This document shows positions 25,080 through 32,956 of a stretch of 64,000 nucleotides of DNA, in pieces (position 1 is the first letter of the stretch; every line of letters starts with the position of its first letter). The notes beneath the pieces were generated by a model. That model was not told the origin of the DNA and searched no databases. It saw only the letters and a list, made by a program, of their open reading frames with translations. The stretch covers positions 310,001 to 374,000 of the forward strand of contig NZ_BAABKM010000004.1 in NCBI RefSeq assembly GCF_039543825.1. Direction: 5' to 3'. Made by a program: the position numbers and the translations under genes. This stretch comes from Nocardioides conyzicola (lineage in GTDB: Bacteria; Actinomycetota; Actinomycetes; Propionibacteriales; Nocardioidaceae).

Positions 25080-25249
25080 CGGCTCTTCTCCCGCTCTTCC
25101 GAGGCGACGACGGCGTCGTGCAAGATCGTCAGCCGGGTCGCGAAAGGCACGAGCTCCGGCTCGTCGTCCCCGTCCCGGTCGCCGCTCATCCGGAGTCGGT
25201 CGAGCTCGTCGTCGATCTCCCGGTGCAGCGGGCTGGCTCCGTCGGTCAT
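25076..25249 (-). CDS. 57-residue acidic protein coupled to the sigma factor
   Basis: A small reading frame with a clear ribosome site (CAGGAGGAAG, 8 nt before the ATG at 25249) and a stop overlapping the sigma-factor start by ATGA. The protein is helical and strongly acidic (SPLHREIDDELDRLRMSGDR, then DGDDEPELVPFA) and ends with SEEREKSR. It has no recognised family. Tight coupling to a sigma gene and its presence right after the ECF-type promoter make a regulatory or anti-sigma role plausible, but this is inference only. Confidence 0.65.
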   Translation of the reverse strand: MTDGASPLHREIDDELDRLRMSGDRDGDDEPELVPFATRLTILHDAVVASEEREKSR

Positions 25250-25262
25250 GGCTGCTTCCTCC

Positions 25263-25290
25263 TGTCACGAACCGGCACATGGTCCGGTCA
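25263..25290 (+). promoter_or_regulatory. ECF41/SigJ-type promoter motif for the alpha/beta hydrolase
   Basis: TGTCACG (25263-25269), 16-nt spacer, GGTCA (25286-25290). The hydrolase start is 51 nt further on. One of nine matching motifs in the island. It faces and interlocks with the motif on the other strand at 25298-25325; the two -35 elements are part of a perfect 10-bp inverted repeat (25264-25273 and 25315-25324). Confidence 0.6.
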
Positions 25291-25297
25291 CTCGTGA

Positions 25298-25325
25298 TGA
25301 CCGGGCCGCGACGCGGTTCGTGACG
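25298..25325 (-). promoter_or_regulatory. ECF41/SigJ-type promoter motif for the 57-aa/sigma-factor operon
   Basis: Read on the minus strand: CGTCACG (25325-25319), 16-nt spacer, GGTCA (25302-25298), 48 nt before the ATG of the 57-residue gene. It lies head-on to the plus-strand motif at 25263-25290, with the two -10 elements 7 nt apart, so the transcripts would start almost at the same place and cross each other's promoter. Confidence 0.6.
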
Positions 25326-25341
25326 TGAGAGGACCCCGCCC

Positions 25342-26268
25342 ATGACCCCCCTAAAGCACGCCCGGACCGACGTCCTGGACATCGCGTACGTCGAAACCGG
25401 ACCGGCGGACGGTCCGGCCGTCGTCCTGCTGCACGGCTACCCGTACGACGTCCACAGCTACGCCGAGGTCGCCCCGCTCCTCGCCCGGCAGGGATACCGG
25501 GTGTTCGTGCCGTACCTCCGCGGACACGGCCCCACGCGCTTCCTCGACGAGCAGGCGCCACGCTCGGGCCAGCAGGCGGCGCTGGGTGCCGACGTCGTCG
25601 CCCTGCTCGACGCACTCGAGATCCCGCGAGCCGTCCTCGCGGGCTACGACTGGGGTGGCCGGGCGGCCTGTGTGGTGGCGGCGACGTGGCCCGAGCGGGT
25701 CACCGGCCTCGTCAGCGTGAACGGCTACCTCATCCAGGACATCGCCGCCTCCGGCCGGCCGATCCAGCCGGAGCTCGAGGCGGGCTTCTGGTACTTCTAC
25801 TACTTCCTCACCGAGCGGGGCCGCGCGGGTCTCACGGCCGACCCTCGCGGGATCGCCGAGGTCATCTGGCGCCGCAACTCACCGGCTTGGCCGTTCGACC
25901 AGGCGACGCTCGACCGCACCGCGGTGTCGTTCGAGAACCCCGACTACGTCGAGGTCGTGCTGCACTCGTACCGGCACCGTCTCGGCCACGCCCCCGGTGC
26001 ACCCGAGTACGACGTGCTGGAGCGCGCCCTGTCGCTCACCCCGGCGATCACCGTGCCGACGGTGACGCTGGAGGGTGAGGCCGACGGCAACTTCCCGGTG
26101 CATGAGGGGCTGCCCGACACCGGGCGGTTCACCGGTCCCCGACGCCACCACCGCGTGCCCGCCGCCGGGCACAACCTGCCCCAGGAGGCACCGGAAGCCT
26201 TCGCCGGAGCCGTGCACGAGGTCGTCGACCTGGGGACTACCGGTATCTCTATGCAGGAGTCTCGCTGA
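25342..26268 (+). CDS. Alpha/beta hydrolase, epoxide hydrolase/haloalkane dehalogenase-like
   Basis: A 308-residue cytosolic hydrolase. The nucleophile elbow has Asp (AGYDWGGRAACVVAA, near residue 103), as in epoxide hydrolases and haloalkane dehalogenases. The oxyanion segment is VVLLHGYPYDVHSY and the catalytic His is in HRVPAAGHNLPQEAPEAF. A cap region with WYFYYFLTERGRAGL separates core halves. It probably opens epoxides or removes halide from a xenobiotic or lipid. It has its own ECF-type promoter motif upstream and overlaps the convergent LuxR gene by 20 nt. Confidence 0.84.
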   Translation: MTPLKHARTDVLDIAYVETGPADGPAVVLLHGYPYDVHSYAEVAPLLARQGYRVFVPYLRGHGPTRFLDEQAPRSGQQAALGADVVALLDALEIPRAVLAGYDWGGRAACVVAATWPERVTGLVSVNGYLIQDIAASGRPIQPELEAGFWYFYYFLTERGRAGLTADPRGIAEVIWRRNSPAWPFDQATLDRTAVSFENPDYVEVVLHSYRHRLGHAPGAPEYDVLERALSLTPAITVPTVTLEGEADGNFPVHEGLPDTGRFTGPRRHHRVPAAGHNLPQEAPEAFAGAVHEVVDLGTTGISMQESR

Positions 26269-29023
26269 CCAGCACGGCGCCGATGTCCCTGCGCGAGCGG
26301 ATCCCGAGCTTCGCGAAGACCTTCCGCAGGTGCCACTCGACGGTGTGCGCGCTGATGTAGAGCCGCGCTCCGATCTCCGGGTTGGTCAGGCCGTCCGCGG
26401 CCAGGCGCGCTATCTGGGACTCCTTGGGCGTCAGCGAGTCGACCGTCCGTACGACGGCCTGCGGCGAGTGGTCGGCGGCAGGGGTTCCGGCGGCCGCCAG
26501 CGCCCGGCGGGCGCGCTCGACGAACGCGGTCGCGCCCATGCGGGCCAGCAGGTCGTGCGCGAGGTGGAGGTTCGACCGAGCCTCAGCGGCTCGGCCTGTC
26601 CGGACCAGCCACTCGCCGTACAGCAGGTGCGTGCGGGCGAGCTCCATGTCCACGCCCGTCGAGCTGAGCCTCTCGACGGCAACCCGGTAGTGCGCCTCGG
26701 CCACCTCGTCGTCGCTGACCTCCGCAGTCATCAGGGCGGCGGTCCCCAGCGCCCAGTCCGTGCCTGCTGCCTCGGCGAGCTCGACGAGCGCGCGGGCGAT
26801 CTCGGTCGCTTCCTCGGGGCGGCCGAGCCTCGCGGCCGCCTCGACCCCCTCGACCATCGCCCAGAACGACAGACCCATCTCCTTCGGGTACGCCGCTCCT
26901 CGCCTCGCGGCCACGAGCGCGTCGTCCCACCGCTCGAGGCCGTTGTAGAGCACGGCGGCGGCCCACTCGGTCGCGGTGAGCACCTTGCCCTCGGTGCTCA
27001 GCAGGGGATCGTGGACGATGAGGTCGATCGCTGCTCGGGTCGAGGTCTCGTCGCCGCTCCACGGAGCCACGACCAGCGCACAGTAGTGAGCGAAGAAGCC
27101 GGCGCCGGTGACGTCCCCGATGTTCGTCGCCTCGTCGACGAGTGCCCGTGCCGTGGCGAGATCACCGGCGTACATCCGGTTCGCCAGCCGCAGCAGGAGC
27201 GCCGAGGGAAGCAGGGCCAGGGCACCCAGGTCGCGGGCGAGGTCGACCGTCGCCGCGGAGAGCACCGACCAGCTCTCGAAGTCCCAGAAGTTGTGCGCCA
27301 TCCGGCACGCGAGCGGCAACCAGCCGAGGTCGGCGGCACCGACGCCTCCCGTGCGGTACGCCGAGAGGGCCTCGAGCACCAGCGGCGCGCCGGCCGCGTA
27401 GCCGTCCGTGTAGACCATGGCCACCCCGGTGAGGAGCAGGTCGCTCCGCGTGGGCGGCTCGGCCGGGGTCATCCGCAGCACGGCGGCGGCCACCTCCTCC
27501 AGGCCCTCTCCCCCAGGCAGCTGGCCGGCGGTGAACGCGGCGTACATCGCATCCCGATAGGTCGCCTTCGCCAGGTCCGGGTCGAGTGTCTCGAGCCGGT
27601 GGGCCGACGCGAGCAGGAGGGGCAGTCCGGCGCTGGCACTCTGGGAGGCGAACAGGACCTGGCCGCGGACCAGGTCGGCCTGAGCACGATCGCGGTCGCC
27701 CAGCGGGGTGAGCAGTGCTCCGTCGAGCAGCTCGAGAGCCTCGGCGTACGCGCCCGCCTGGCTCTTCGCCGAGGCCGCCGCCAGGGCGCGGATCCCACGC
27801 CGGGTCGGGTCGGGAGTGAGCTGCGCGGCACGGTCGAGGAACGCGGCTGACGCCGCGACACCGCCGCGGGAGCGAGCCCTCTCGGCGGCCTGCTCCAGAC
27901 CAGAGGCGACGTGCTCGTCGGCCACGGAAGCGGCGCTCGCGAGGTGCCACGCCTGCCGGTCGGGATCGAAGTCGGGATCCGTCGCACCGGCCAACGCCTG
28001 GTGCACCTCACGCCGCTGCTCGGGCGAGGCAGCCCGGTAGGCGATGGAGCGCACCAGCGGGTGCCGGAAGCGCGTCATGCTGCGCAGGGTGACGAGGTCG
28101 GCAGCCTCGGCCTCGGCAGCAGCAGCGTCGAGGTCGATGCCGAGCGTCTCGGCCGCACGTCGCAGCATGACGACGTCGCCGACGGGCTCCGCCGCTGCGA
28201 CGAGCAGCAGTCGCTGCGCGTCTGGGCCGAGCGCGCGGAGCCGTCGCAGGAAGCCCTTTTCGAGCTGACCGGGCAGCGGTTGGTCGTCCACGTCGTCCAC
28301 GTCGCCGGCGAGCTCGGCCGTCGTGAGCCCACGGGGCAGCTCGAGAAGAGCGAGCGGGTTGCCGCGGGCCTCGGCCAGGATCCGGTCGCGGACCCGTTCG
28401 TCGAACCGGCCGGGCGTCACCGACGCGAGCAGGACCAGGGCGTCGTAGTCGGCGAGCCCGGCGACGTCGAGATGGGGCAGCGCTTCCAGAGGCCCCCCGC
28501 TCGAGGGCCTGGTGGCGAAGACCAGCAGGACCCGCTCGGCAAGGAGCCGCCGGGCGACGAAGGCGAGCGTCTGGGCAGAGACGTGGTCCATCCACTGGGC
28601 GTCGTCGACCAGGCACACCAGCGGCTGCACCTCGGCGACCTCGGCCAGCAGGTTCAGCACCGCCAGGCCGACGAGGAAGCGGTCCGGCGGGCTCCCGGCG
28701 CTGAGGCCGAACGCGGTTTCCAGGGCGAGTCGCTGCGGGTCGGGCAACCGGCCGAAGTAGTCCTTGAAGGGCGCACAGAGCTGGTGCAGGCCGCCGAAGG
28801 CCAGCTCGGCCTCCGCCTCGACGCCCACGACCCGCGCGACCTGGCAGCCGGAGGCGCTGTCCTCGACGTACGAGAGCAATGCGGTCTTCCCGATGCCGGC
28901 CTCGCCGCGCAGCACTAGGGCCGCGCCTCGACCGCCCCGGACGCCGCGGATGAGGTCGTCCAGAGCCGCTCGCTCCCGCTGCCGGCCGAGGAGTCCTCCC
29001 GGCGCTCTGCTGACTCGCTCCAT
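26249..29023 (-). CDS. LAL-type LuxR regulator with AAA ATPase domain (paralogue 1)
   Basis: A 924-residue LAL-family (MalT-like) regulator. The N-terminal AAA domain has Walker A LRGEAGIGKTALLSYV near residue 42 and Walker B LVCLVDDAQWMDHVSAQTL. The long middle is helical repeat sequence (TPR-like), which in this family senses an inducer. The C-terminal LuxR helix-turn-helix is LTPKESQIARLAADGLTNPE, IGARLYISAHTVEWHLRKVF. I use the ATG at 29023, 19 residues inside the longest frame. It is the most divergent of three such genes in the island. Its 3' end overlaps the epoxide hydrolase-like gene, a possible target. Confidence 0.87.
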   Translation of the reverse strand: MERVSRAPGGLLGRQRERAALDDLIRGVRGGRGAALVLRGEAGIGKTALLSYVEDSASGCQVARVVGVEAEAELAFGGLHQLCAPFKDYFGRLPDPQRLALETAFGLSAGSPPDRFLVGLAVLNLLAEVAEVQPLVCLVDDAQWMDHVSAQTLAFVARRLLAERVLLVFATRPSSGGPLEALPHLDVAGLADYDALVLLASVTPGRFDERVRDRILAEARGNPLALLELPRGLTTAELAGDVDDVDDQPLPGQLEKGFLRRLRALGPDAQRLLLVAAAEPVGDVVMLRRAAETLGIDLDAAAAEAEAADLVTLRSMTRFRHPLVRSIAYRAASPEQRREVHQALAGATDPDFDPDRQAWHLASAASVADEHVASGLEQAAERARSRGGVAASAAFLDRAAQLTPDPTRRGIRALAAASAKSQAGAYAEALELLDGALLTPLGDRDRAQADLVRGQVLFASQSASAGLPLLLASAHRLETLDPDLAKATYRDAMYAAFTAGQLPGGEGLEEVAAAVLRMTPAEPPTRSDLLLTGVAMVYTDGYAAGAPLVLEALSAYRTGGVGAADLGWLPLACRMAHNFWDFESWSVLSAATVDLARDLGALALLPSALLLRLANRMYAGDLATARALVDEATNIGDVTGAGFFAHYCALVVAPWSGDETSTRAAIDLIVHDPLLSTEGKVLTATEWAAAVLYNGLERWDDALVAARRGAAYPKEMGLSFWAMVEGVEAAARLGRPEEATEIARALVELAEAAGTDWALGTAALMTAEVSDDEVAEAHYRVAVERLSSTGVDMELARTHLLYGEWLVRTGRAAEARSNLHLAHDLLARMGATAFVERARRALAAAGTPAADHSPQAVVRTVDSLTPKESQIARLAADGLTNPEIGARLYISAHTVEWHLRKVFAKLGIRSRRDIGAVLVSETPA

Positions 29024-29076
29024 GGCTCTCGGTCGGAGCCTACTGGCGCGAACGTGGCGTCGGCCAACCCCGGTTC

Positions 29077-29817
29077 TCACGCAAGCCGGGGGCGCGCAGG
29101 CGGGTGGCCGGGTCGCACGGGCGGCCGCTGGTGGGTGCGCGTCGTCGGTCGCGCGTCGTGGCCGAGGATGCCCTCCAGGGTCTGCCGGTCACCGGTCCGT
29201 GCAGCCGTCAGGAAGGCGGCCACGAGCTGACGGTGGGCATCGGCGTCGACGGTGCGCACGCGATCGCCGTCGACGCGCTGCTGGGCGCGCCGTACGAGCT
29301 GGCGTGCGTTGGCGCTGGTGGTCCGGAGCAACGTCGCGATCGCGACGTAGGGATACTCGAAACCCTTGCGCAGCAGGTACGCCGCGAGCTCGGCCGGGCT
29401 CAACCGGCTCATCAGGACCAGCAGCGTCTCCTCCACCGCACAGGTCTGCTCCGCGTGCGCAGTCGGATCCTGTTCCGGGTCGGCGAGCTCCGCGAGTGGC
29501 GGCTCCGCGAACGTCTCGTGACGGTGCCGCGCCGACTGGATCACGTTGATCGCCAGGTGGGTAGTGGTCGTGGTCAGGAACGCGGCGGGGTTCTTGATCA
29601 CCCGACGGTCCGTGCGCTGCCAGCGCAACCATGCTTCCTGGACCACGTCCTCGGCACTCATCTGGTCCCCGGTGACCCGGTGCGCGATGCGGAAGAGACG
29701 CGTGCGTTCGGAGAGGAAGATCTCGAGCGCCGCGTCGAGTGCGGCATCCACGGTCTCGCCAGCCCCACTCTCCCCCGCATCGGTCGAGGTCGGGATCTGC
29801 AGACTTGGCGCGGACAT
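29077..29817 (-). CDS. ECF sigma factor, ECF41/SigJ-like with shortened C-terminal extension
   Basis: A 246-residue sigma-70 family factor. Region 2 is RLFRIAHRVTGDQMSAEDVV, QEAWLRWQRTDR. Region 4 is LSPAELAAYLLRKGFEYPYV, AIATLLRTTSANARQLVRRA. The tail QLVAAFLTAARTGDRQTLEG, ILGHDA is the beginning of the SnoaL-like extension of ECF41 factors, but the rest of that domain is absent and a Pro/Arg/Thr-rich end follows. A CAGGAG site precedes the ATG at 29817. In ECF41 factors the extension modulates activity, so a shortened one may change control. It is the best candidate to recognise the nine YGTCACR-N16-GGTCR motifs, though no such motif precedes its own gene. Confidence 0.82.
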   Translation of the reverse strand: MSAPSLQIPTSTDAGESGAGETVDAALDAALEIFLSERTRLFRIAHRVTGDQMSAEDVVQEAWLRWQRTDRRVIKNPAAFLTTTTTHLAINVIQSARHRHETFAEPPLAELADPEQDPTAHAEQTCAVEETLLVLMSRLSPAELAAYLLRKGFEYPYVAIATLLRTTSANARQLVRRAQQRVDGDRVRTVDADAHRQLVAAFLTAARTGDRQTLEGILGHDARPTTRTHQRPPVRPGHPPARPRLA

Positions 29818-29979
29818 CGGTTGACTCCTGTTCGGGGCTGGCACCCATCGGTGGCGATGGATCAAGCCTCGGCCCGCGCGGGGCTGGAGCGCGCCACGGG
29901 ACGTACGTGGTGGGTACGTGGGATACCCCAGTGAGTGACCGCCCCGGAGGTCGGCCCGACCCCCCACGCACCACGGGGG

Positions 29980-30009
29980 TCCGCGTGGGGTCCGCGTGGG
30001 GTCCGTGGG
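29980..30009. repeat. Short tandem repeat of an 11-bp unit
   Basis: TCCGCGTGGGG occurs at 29980-29990 and 29991-30001, with a shortened copy at 30002-30009. It lies between the stop of the LuxR gene and the ECF promoter region. No function is evident. Confidence 0.6.
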
Positions 30010-30029
30010 CGGGAGCGGCCCCGGAACGC

Positions 30030-32825
30030 TCAGGCGGAGGTCGGTGCCTGGACGCCGTCGGCGCCCGGTGCCGCGAGGGCCGCGGCCAGCTCGCGACGCG
30101 AGCTGATGTCGAGCTTCGTGTAGACCTTGCGCAGGTGCCACTCGACGGTGTGCGGGCTGAGGAAGAGCTCGGCCCCGATCTTCGGGTTGGTCAGCCCGCT
30201 GGCGGCCAGGGTCGCGATCTGCGCCTCCTGGGGAGTCAGCCGGGCCTCCGGCTCGGCGCCCCGGGTCCGGACGTGCTCACCGGTGGCGAGGAGCTCGCGT
30301 CGAGCGCGCTCGGCGAAGGCCGCGGACCGCATGTCGTCGAACATGCGGTGCGCGGTCCTGAGCTGGTCGCGCGCGTCTGCCCGCCGACGGGTGCGCCGCA
30401 ACCACTCGCCGTAGATGAGGTGGGTGCGCGCGACCTCGACCGTCACCCGGTCCAGGCTCAGCTCATCGATCGCCGTGCGGTAGAGCTGGTCCGTCTCCCC
30501 GTCGTCCTCCGTGAGGAGGGCTTGGCTGCGGGCCAGGATGCCGCGGGCCCAGCCCGTGTCGGCGGCCTTGGTCAGCCGGGCGAGACGGGCCAGGGACTCC
30601 TGCGCCTGGCCGAGCTCGCCGCAGTGGACCGCTGCCTCGACGTGCTCGACCAGCGACAGACCGGTGAAGTTGTACCCGTCGTGGTCGATGCCCGTTCGAG
30701 CGGCGGCCAGCGCCTCCTCGTACCTGCCCAGACCGTTGTACAACACACCCTGGACGTAGCCGGTCACGCCGAGCAGTGAGACCTCACCGTGCTCGGTGGC
30801 GCTGATCCGCGCGTCCTCGAAGATCCCGGTCGCGGCCTGCTCGTCGCCCTGCCAGGCGGCCAGCACCAGGGATGCGTACCGATGAGGTGCCTGGCCGGTC
30901 GCCGTCGCGATCGCGTCGGCCTCCTCGATCATGCGGTTGGCCGCGGCGAAGTCGCCGTAGTGGATCTGCACGCCGCCGTAGTAGATGAGAGCAGGCGGGA
31001 GCGCACTCAGCGCCCCGACGTCGCGGGCCAGCCGCACCGCTCGGGCGGAGAGCACGTCCCAGGCCGGAAGGTCCCAGCGGTGGTGAATGAACGACTCGAG
31101 CGCGACCGGTACGGAGAGCAACCACCGCATCGTCGCGTCGCGGCTGGTGAGCTCCTCGTGGGCGAACGGCTCGAAGGAGCGCACCAGCGCCGGGACACCC
31201 AGCTCGTCCCCGTCGGCCAGCAACGTGGCGACGCCGTCGAGGAGCAGGTCGGCAGGCTCGGAGCCAGAGGGAGGTGCGCCGGAGGCACGCGCCGCGATCG
31301 CCGCGGCTCGGGCGCCGTGCGAACCGTGCAGCCTCCCGGCGAACACCGTGGCGCTGATGGCCTCGAGGTACGTCTCACGGGCGAGCGGTGACCCCTCGGC
31401 CGCGAACTGCGCGGCGGCGTCGAGGAGGAGCGGCGCCGCCTCGTCGCTCCGGCTCCGACCGAAGAGCATCCGGGCTCGCAACCGGGCAAGGCGAGCGCGG
31501 TCGAGTGGGCCGAGCGGGCACAGGCCCGCGAGCGCTGCGAGCTCGGTCGCACGCTCGGGCGCCGCTGCCGAGAAGTGCGCCTCCGCGGCCGCGAGGGCCC
31601 GACGGCCACGCTGCCACGGGTCCGGTGTGAGCGACGCAGCGCGTTCGAGCAGGACGGCCTCCGCCGCGATGCCGCCACGCTGGCGGGCCCGGTCGGCGGC
31701 CTGCTCCAGCCCGAGCGCGACCTCCTCGTCCGGTCGGTCCGAGGCCTGGGCGGCATGCCACGCCCGGCGGTCGGGCTCCAGCACGGGGTCGGTGGCCTCG
31801 GCGAGCGCTCGATGCACCTCGCGGCGCCGCTCCGGATCGGCCCCCCGATACGCCGCGGAGCGCGCCAGGGGGTGCCGGAACCGGACCGACTCGCCGAACT
31901 CGATGAGCCCGGCGGCCTTCGCAGGTGCCGCGTCGGGGGTGATGCCGAGGAGCTCGGCCGCTCGCAGCAGCAGGCGAGCGTCACCGACCGGTTCCGCTGC
32001 TGCGACGAGCAGCAGGGTGCGCGTCGCCTCCGGCAGCGCCTCAAGACGGCGTGCGTAGTCCTGCTCGACCCGGGTCGACACCGAGGTCGGGTCCGCGGCG
32101 TCCAGGCCGTAGGCGAGCTCCGCAGCAGTCCGCCCCCGGGAGAGCTCCAGGAGAGCGAGCGGGTTCCCGTGCGTCTCCGCGACGAGCCGGTCGCGGACGC
32201 GTGGCTCCATGCGGCCCTCGACGGACGTCACCAGCAGGTCGCCGGCGGCCTGCTTGTCGAGGCCGCTGACCCGCAGCTCGGAGAGCCCTACCAGCGCGCC
32301 TGCACCCTCCGGGTCGCGGACGGTGAAGATCATCGCAATGGCCTCGGCCAGCAGCCGACGGGCCACGAACTCCAGTGTCTGCAACGAGACCTGGTCGAGC
32401 CAGTGGGCGTCGTCGACGAGGACCAGGACCGGTCGGGTCTCCGAGGCGCGGGTCAGCAACGTGAGCACGGCAAGCCCGACGAGGAACCGGTCGGGCGGGT
32501 CGCCCGCCGCCATCCCGAAGGCGACCTGGAGCGCGTCGCGCTGTGGTTCGGGCAGCGCGTCGACAGCACCGAGGAACGGCGCGCACAGCTGATGCAGGCT
32601 CGCCCAGGCGAGCTCCATGTCGGCCTCGATGCCCTGTGCGCGTGCGACCGTCACCCCGGAGGCCTGCGCTGCGACATACTCGAGCAGGACGGACTTGCCG
32701 ATCCCGGCCTCCCCACGGATCACGCACACCGCCGACTCGCCCGCACGCAGTCCACCCAGCACGTCATCGAGCACCGCACGCTCGTGGTGTCGACCGACCA
32801 GATTCGGCAGCGGGGTTGCGCTCAT
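30030..32825 (-). CDS. LAL-type LuxR regulator with AAA ATPase domain (paralogue 2)
   Basis: A 931-residue regulator. Walker A is VIRGEAGIGKSVLLEYVAAQ near residue 37 and Walker B is VLVLVDDAHWLDQVSLQTLE. Helical repeats fill the middle. The LuxR domain is LTPQEAQIATLAASGLTNPK, IGAELFLSPHTVEWHLRKVY, TKLDISSRRELAAAL. It is very similar along its length to the gene at 40034-42796, including the PPDRFLVGLAVLTLLTRASE segment, so the two arose by duplication. I chose the ATG at 32825 (MSATPLPNLVGRHHERAVL), which matches the paralogue start. It is divergent from the SdhA-like flavoprotein gene. Confidence 0.88.
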   Translation of the reverse strand: MSATPLPNLVGRHHERAVLDDVLGGLRAGESAVCVIRGEAGIGKSVLLEYVAAQASGVTVARAQGIEADMELAWASLHQLCAPFLGAVDALPEPQRDALQVAFGMAAGDPPDRFLVGLAVLTLLTRASETRPVLVLVDDAHWLDQVSLQTLEFVARRLLAEAIAMIFTVRDPEGAGALVGLSELRVSGLDKQAAGDLLVTSVEGRMEPRVRDRLVAETHGNPLALLELSRGRTAAELAYGLDAADPTSVSTRVEQDYARRLEALPEATRTLLLVAAAEPVGDARLLLRAAELLGITPDAAPAKAAGLIEFGESVRFRHPLARSAAYRGADPERRREVHRALAEATDPVLEPDRRAWHAAQASDRPDEEVALGLEQAADRARQRGGIAAEAVLLERAASLTPDPWQRGRRALAAAEAHFSAAAPERATELAALAGLCPLGPLDRARLARLRARMLFGRSRSDEAAPLLLDAAAQFAAEGSPLARETYLEAISATVFAGRLHGSHGARAAAIAARASGAPPSGSEPADLLLDGVATLLADGDELGVPALVRSFEPFAHEELTSRDATMRWLLSVPVALESFIHHRWDLPAWDVLSARAVRLARDVGALSALPPALIYYGGVQIHYGDFAAANRMIEEADAIATATGQAPHRYASLVLAAWQGDEQAATGIFEDARISATEHGEVSLLGVTGYVQGVLYNGLGRYEEALAAARTGIDHDGYNFTGLSLVEHVEAAVHCGELGQAQESLARLARLTKAADTGWARGILARSQALLTEDDGETDQLYRTAIDELSLDRVTVEVARTHLIYGEWLRRTRRRADARDQLRTAHRMFDDMRSAAFAERARRELLATGEHVRTRGAEPEARLTPQEAQIATLAASGLTNPKIGAELFLSPHTVEWHLRKVYTKLDISSRRELAAALAAPGADGVQAPTSA

Positions 32826-32887
32826 CAGGCTCCTGAGGGACGTGGGCGCCCGACTCGGGAGCGCTCCCGAGGCAACGGTATCGGTCC

Positions 32888-32915
32888 TGTCACAGATCGA
32901 GGCACTGTCCGGTCG
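32888..32915 (+). promoter_or_regulatory. ECF41/SigJ-type promoter motif for the flavoprotein gene
   Basis: TGTCACA (32888-32894), 16-nt spacer, GGTCG (32911-32915), 41 nt before the ATG of the flavoprotein gene. Confidence 0.6.
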
Positions 32916-32956
32916 AGATTGGACAAGCGCCCGTCTGCCGCCTTCGAGGAGCCCCG

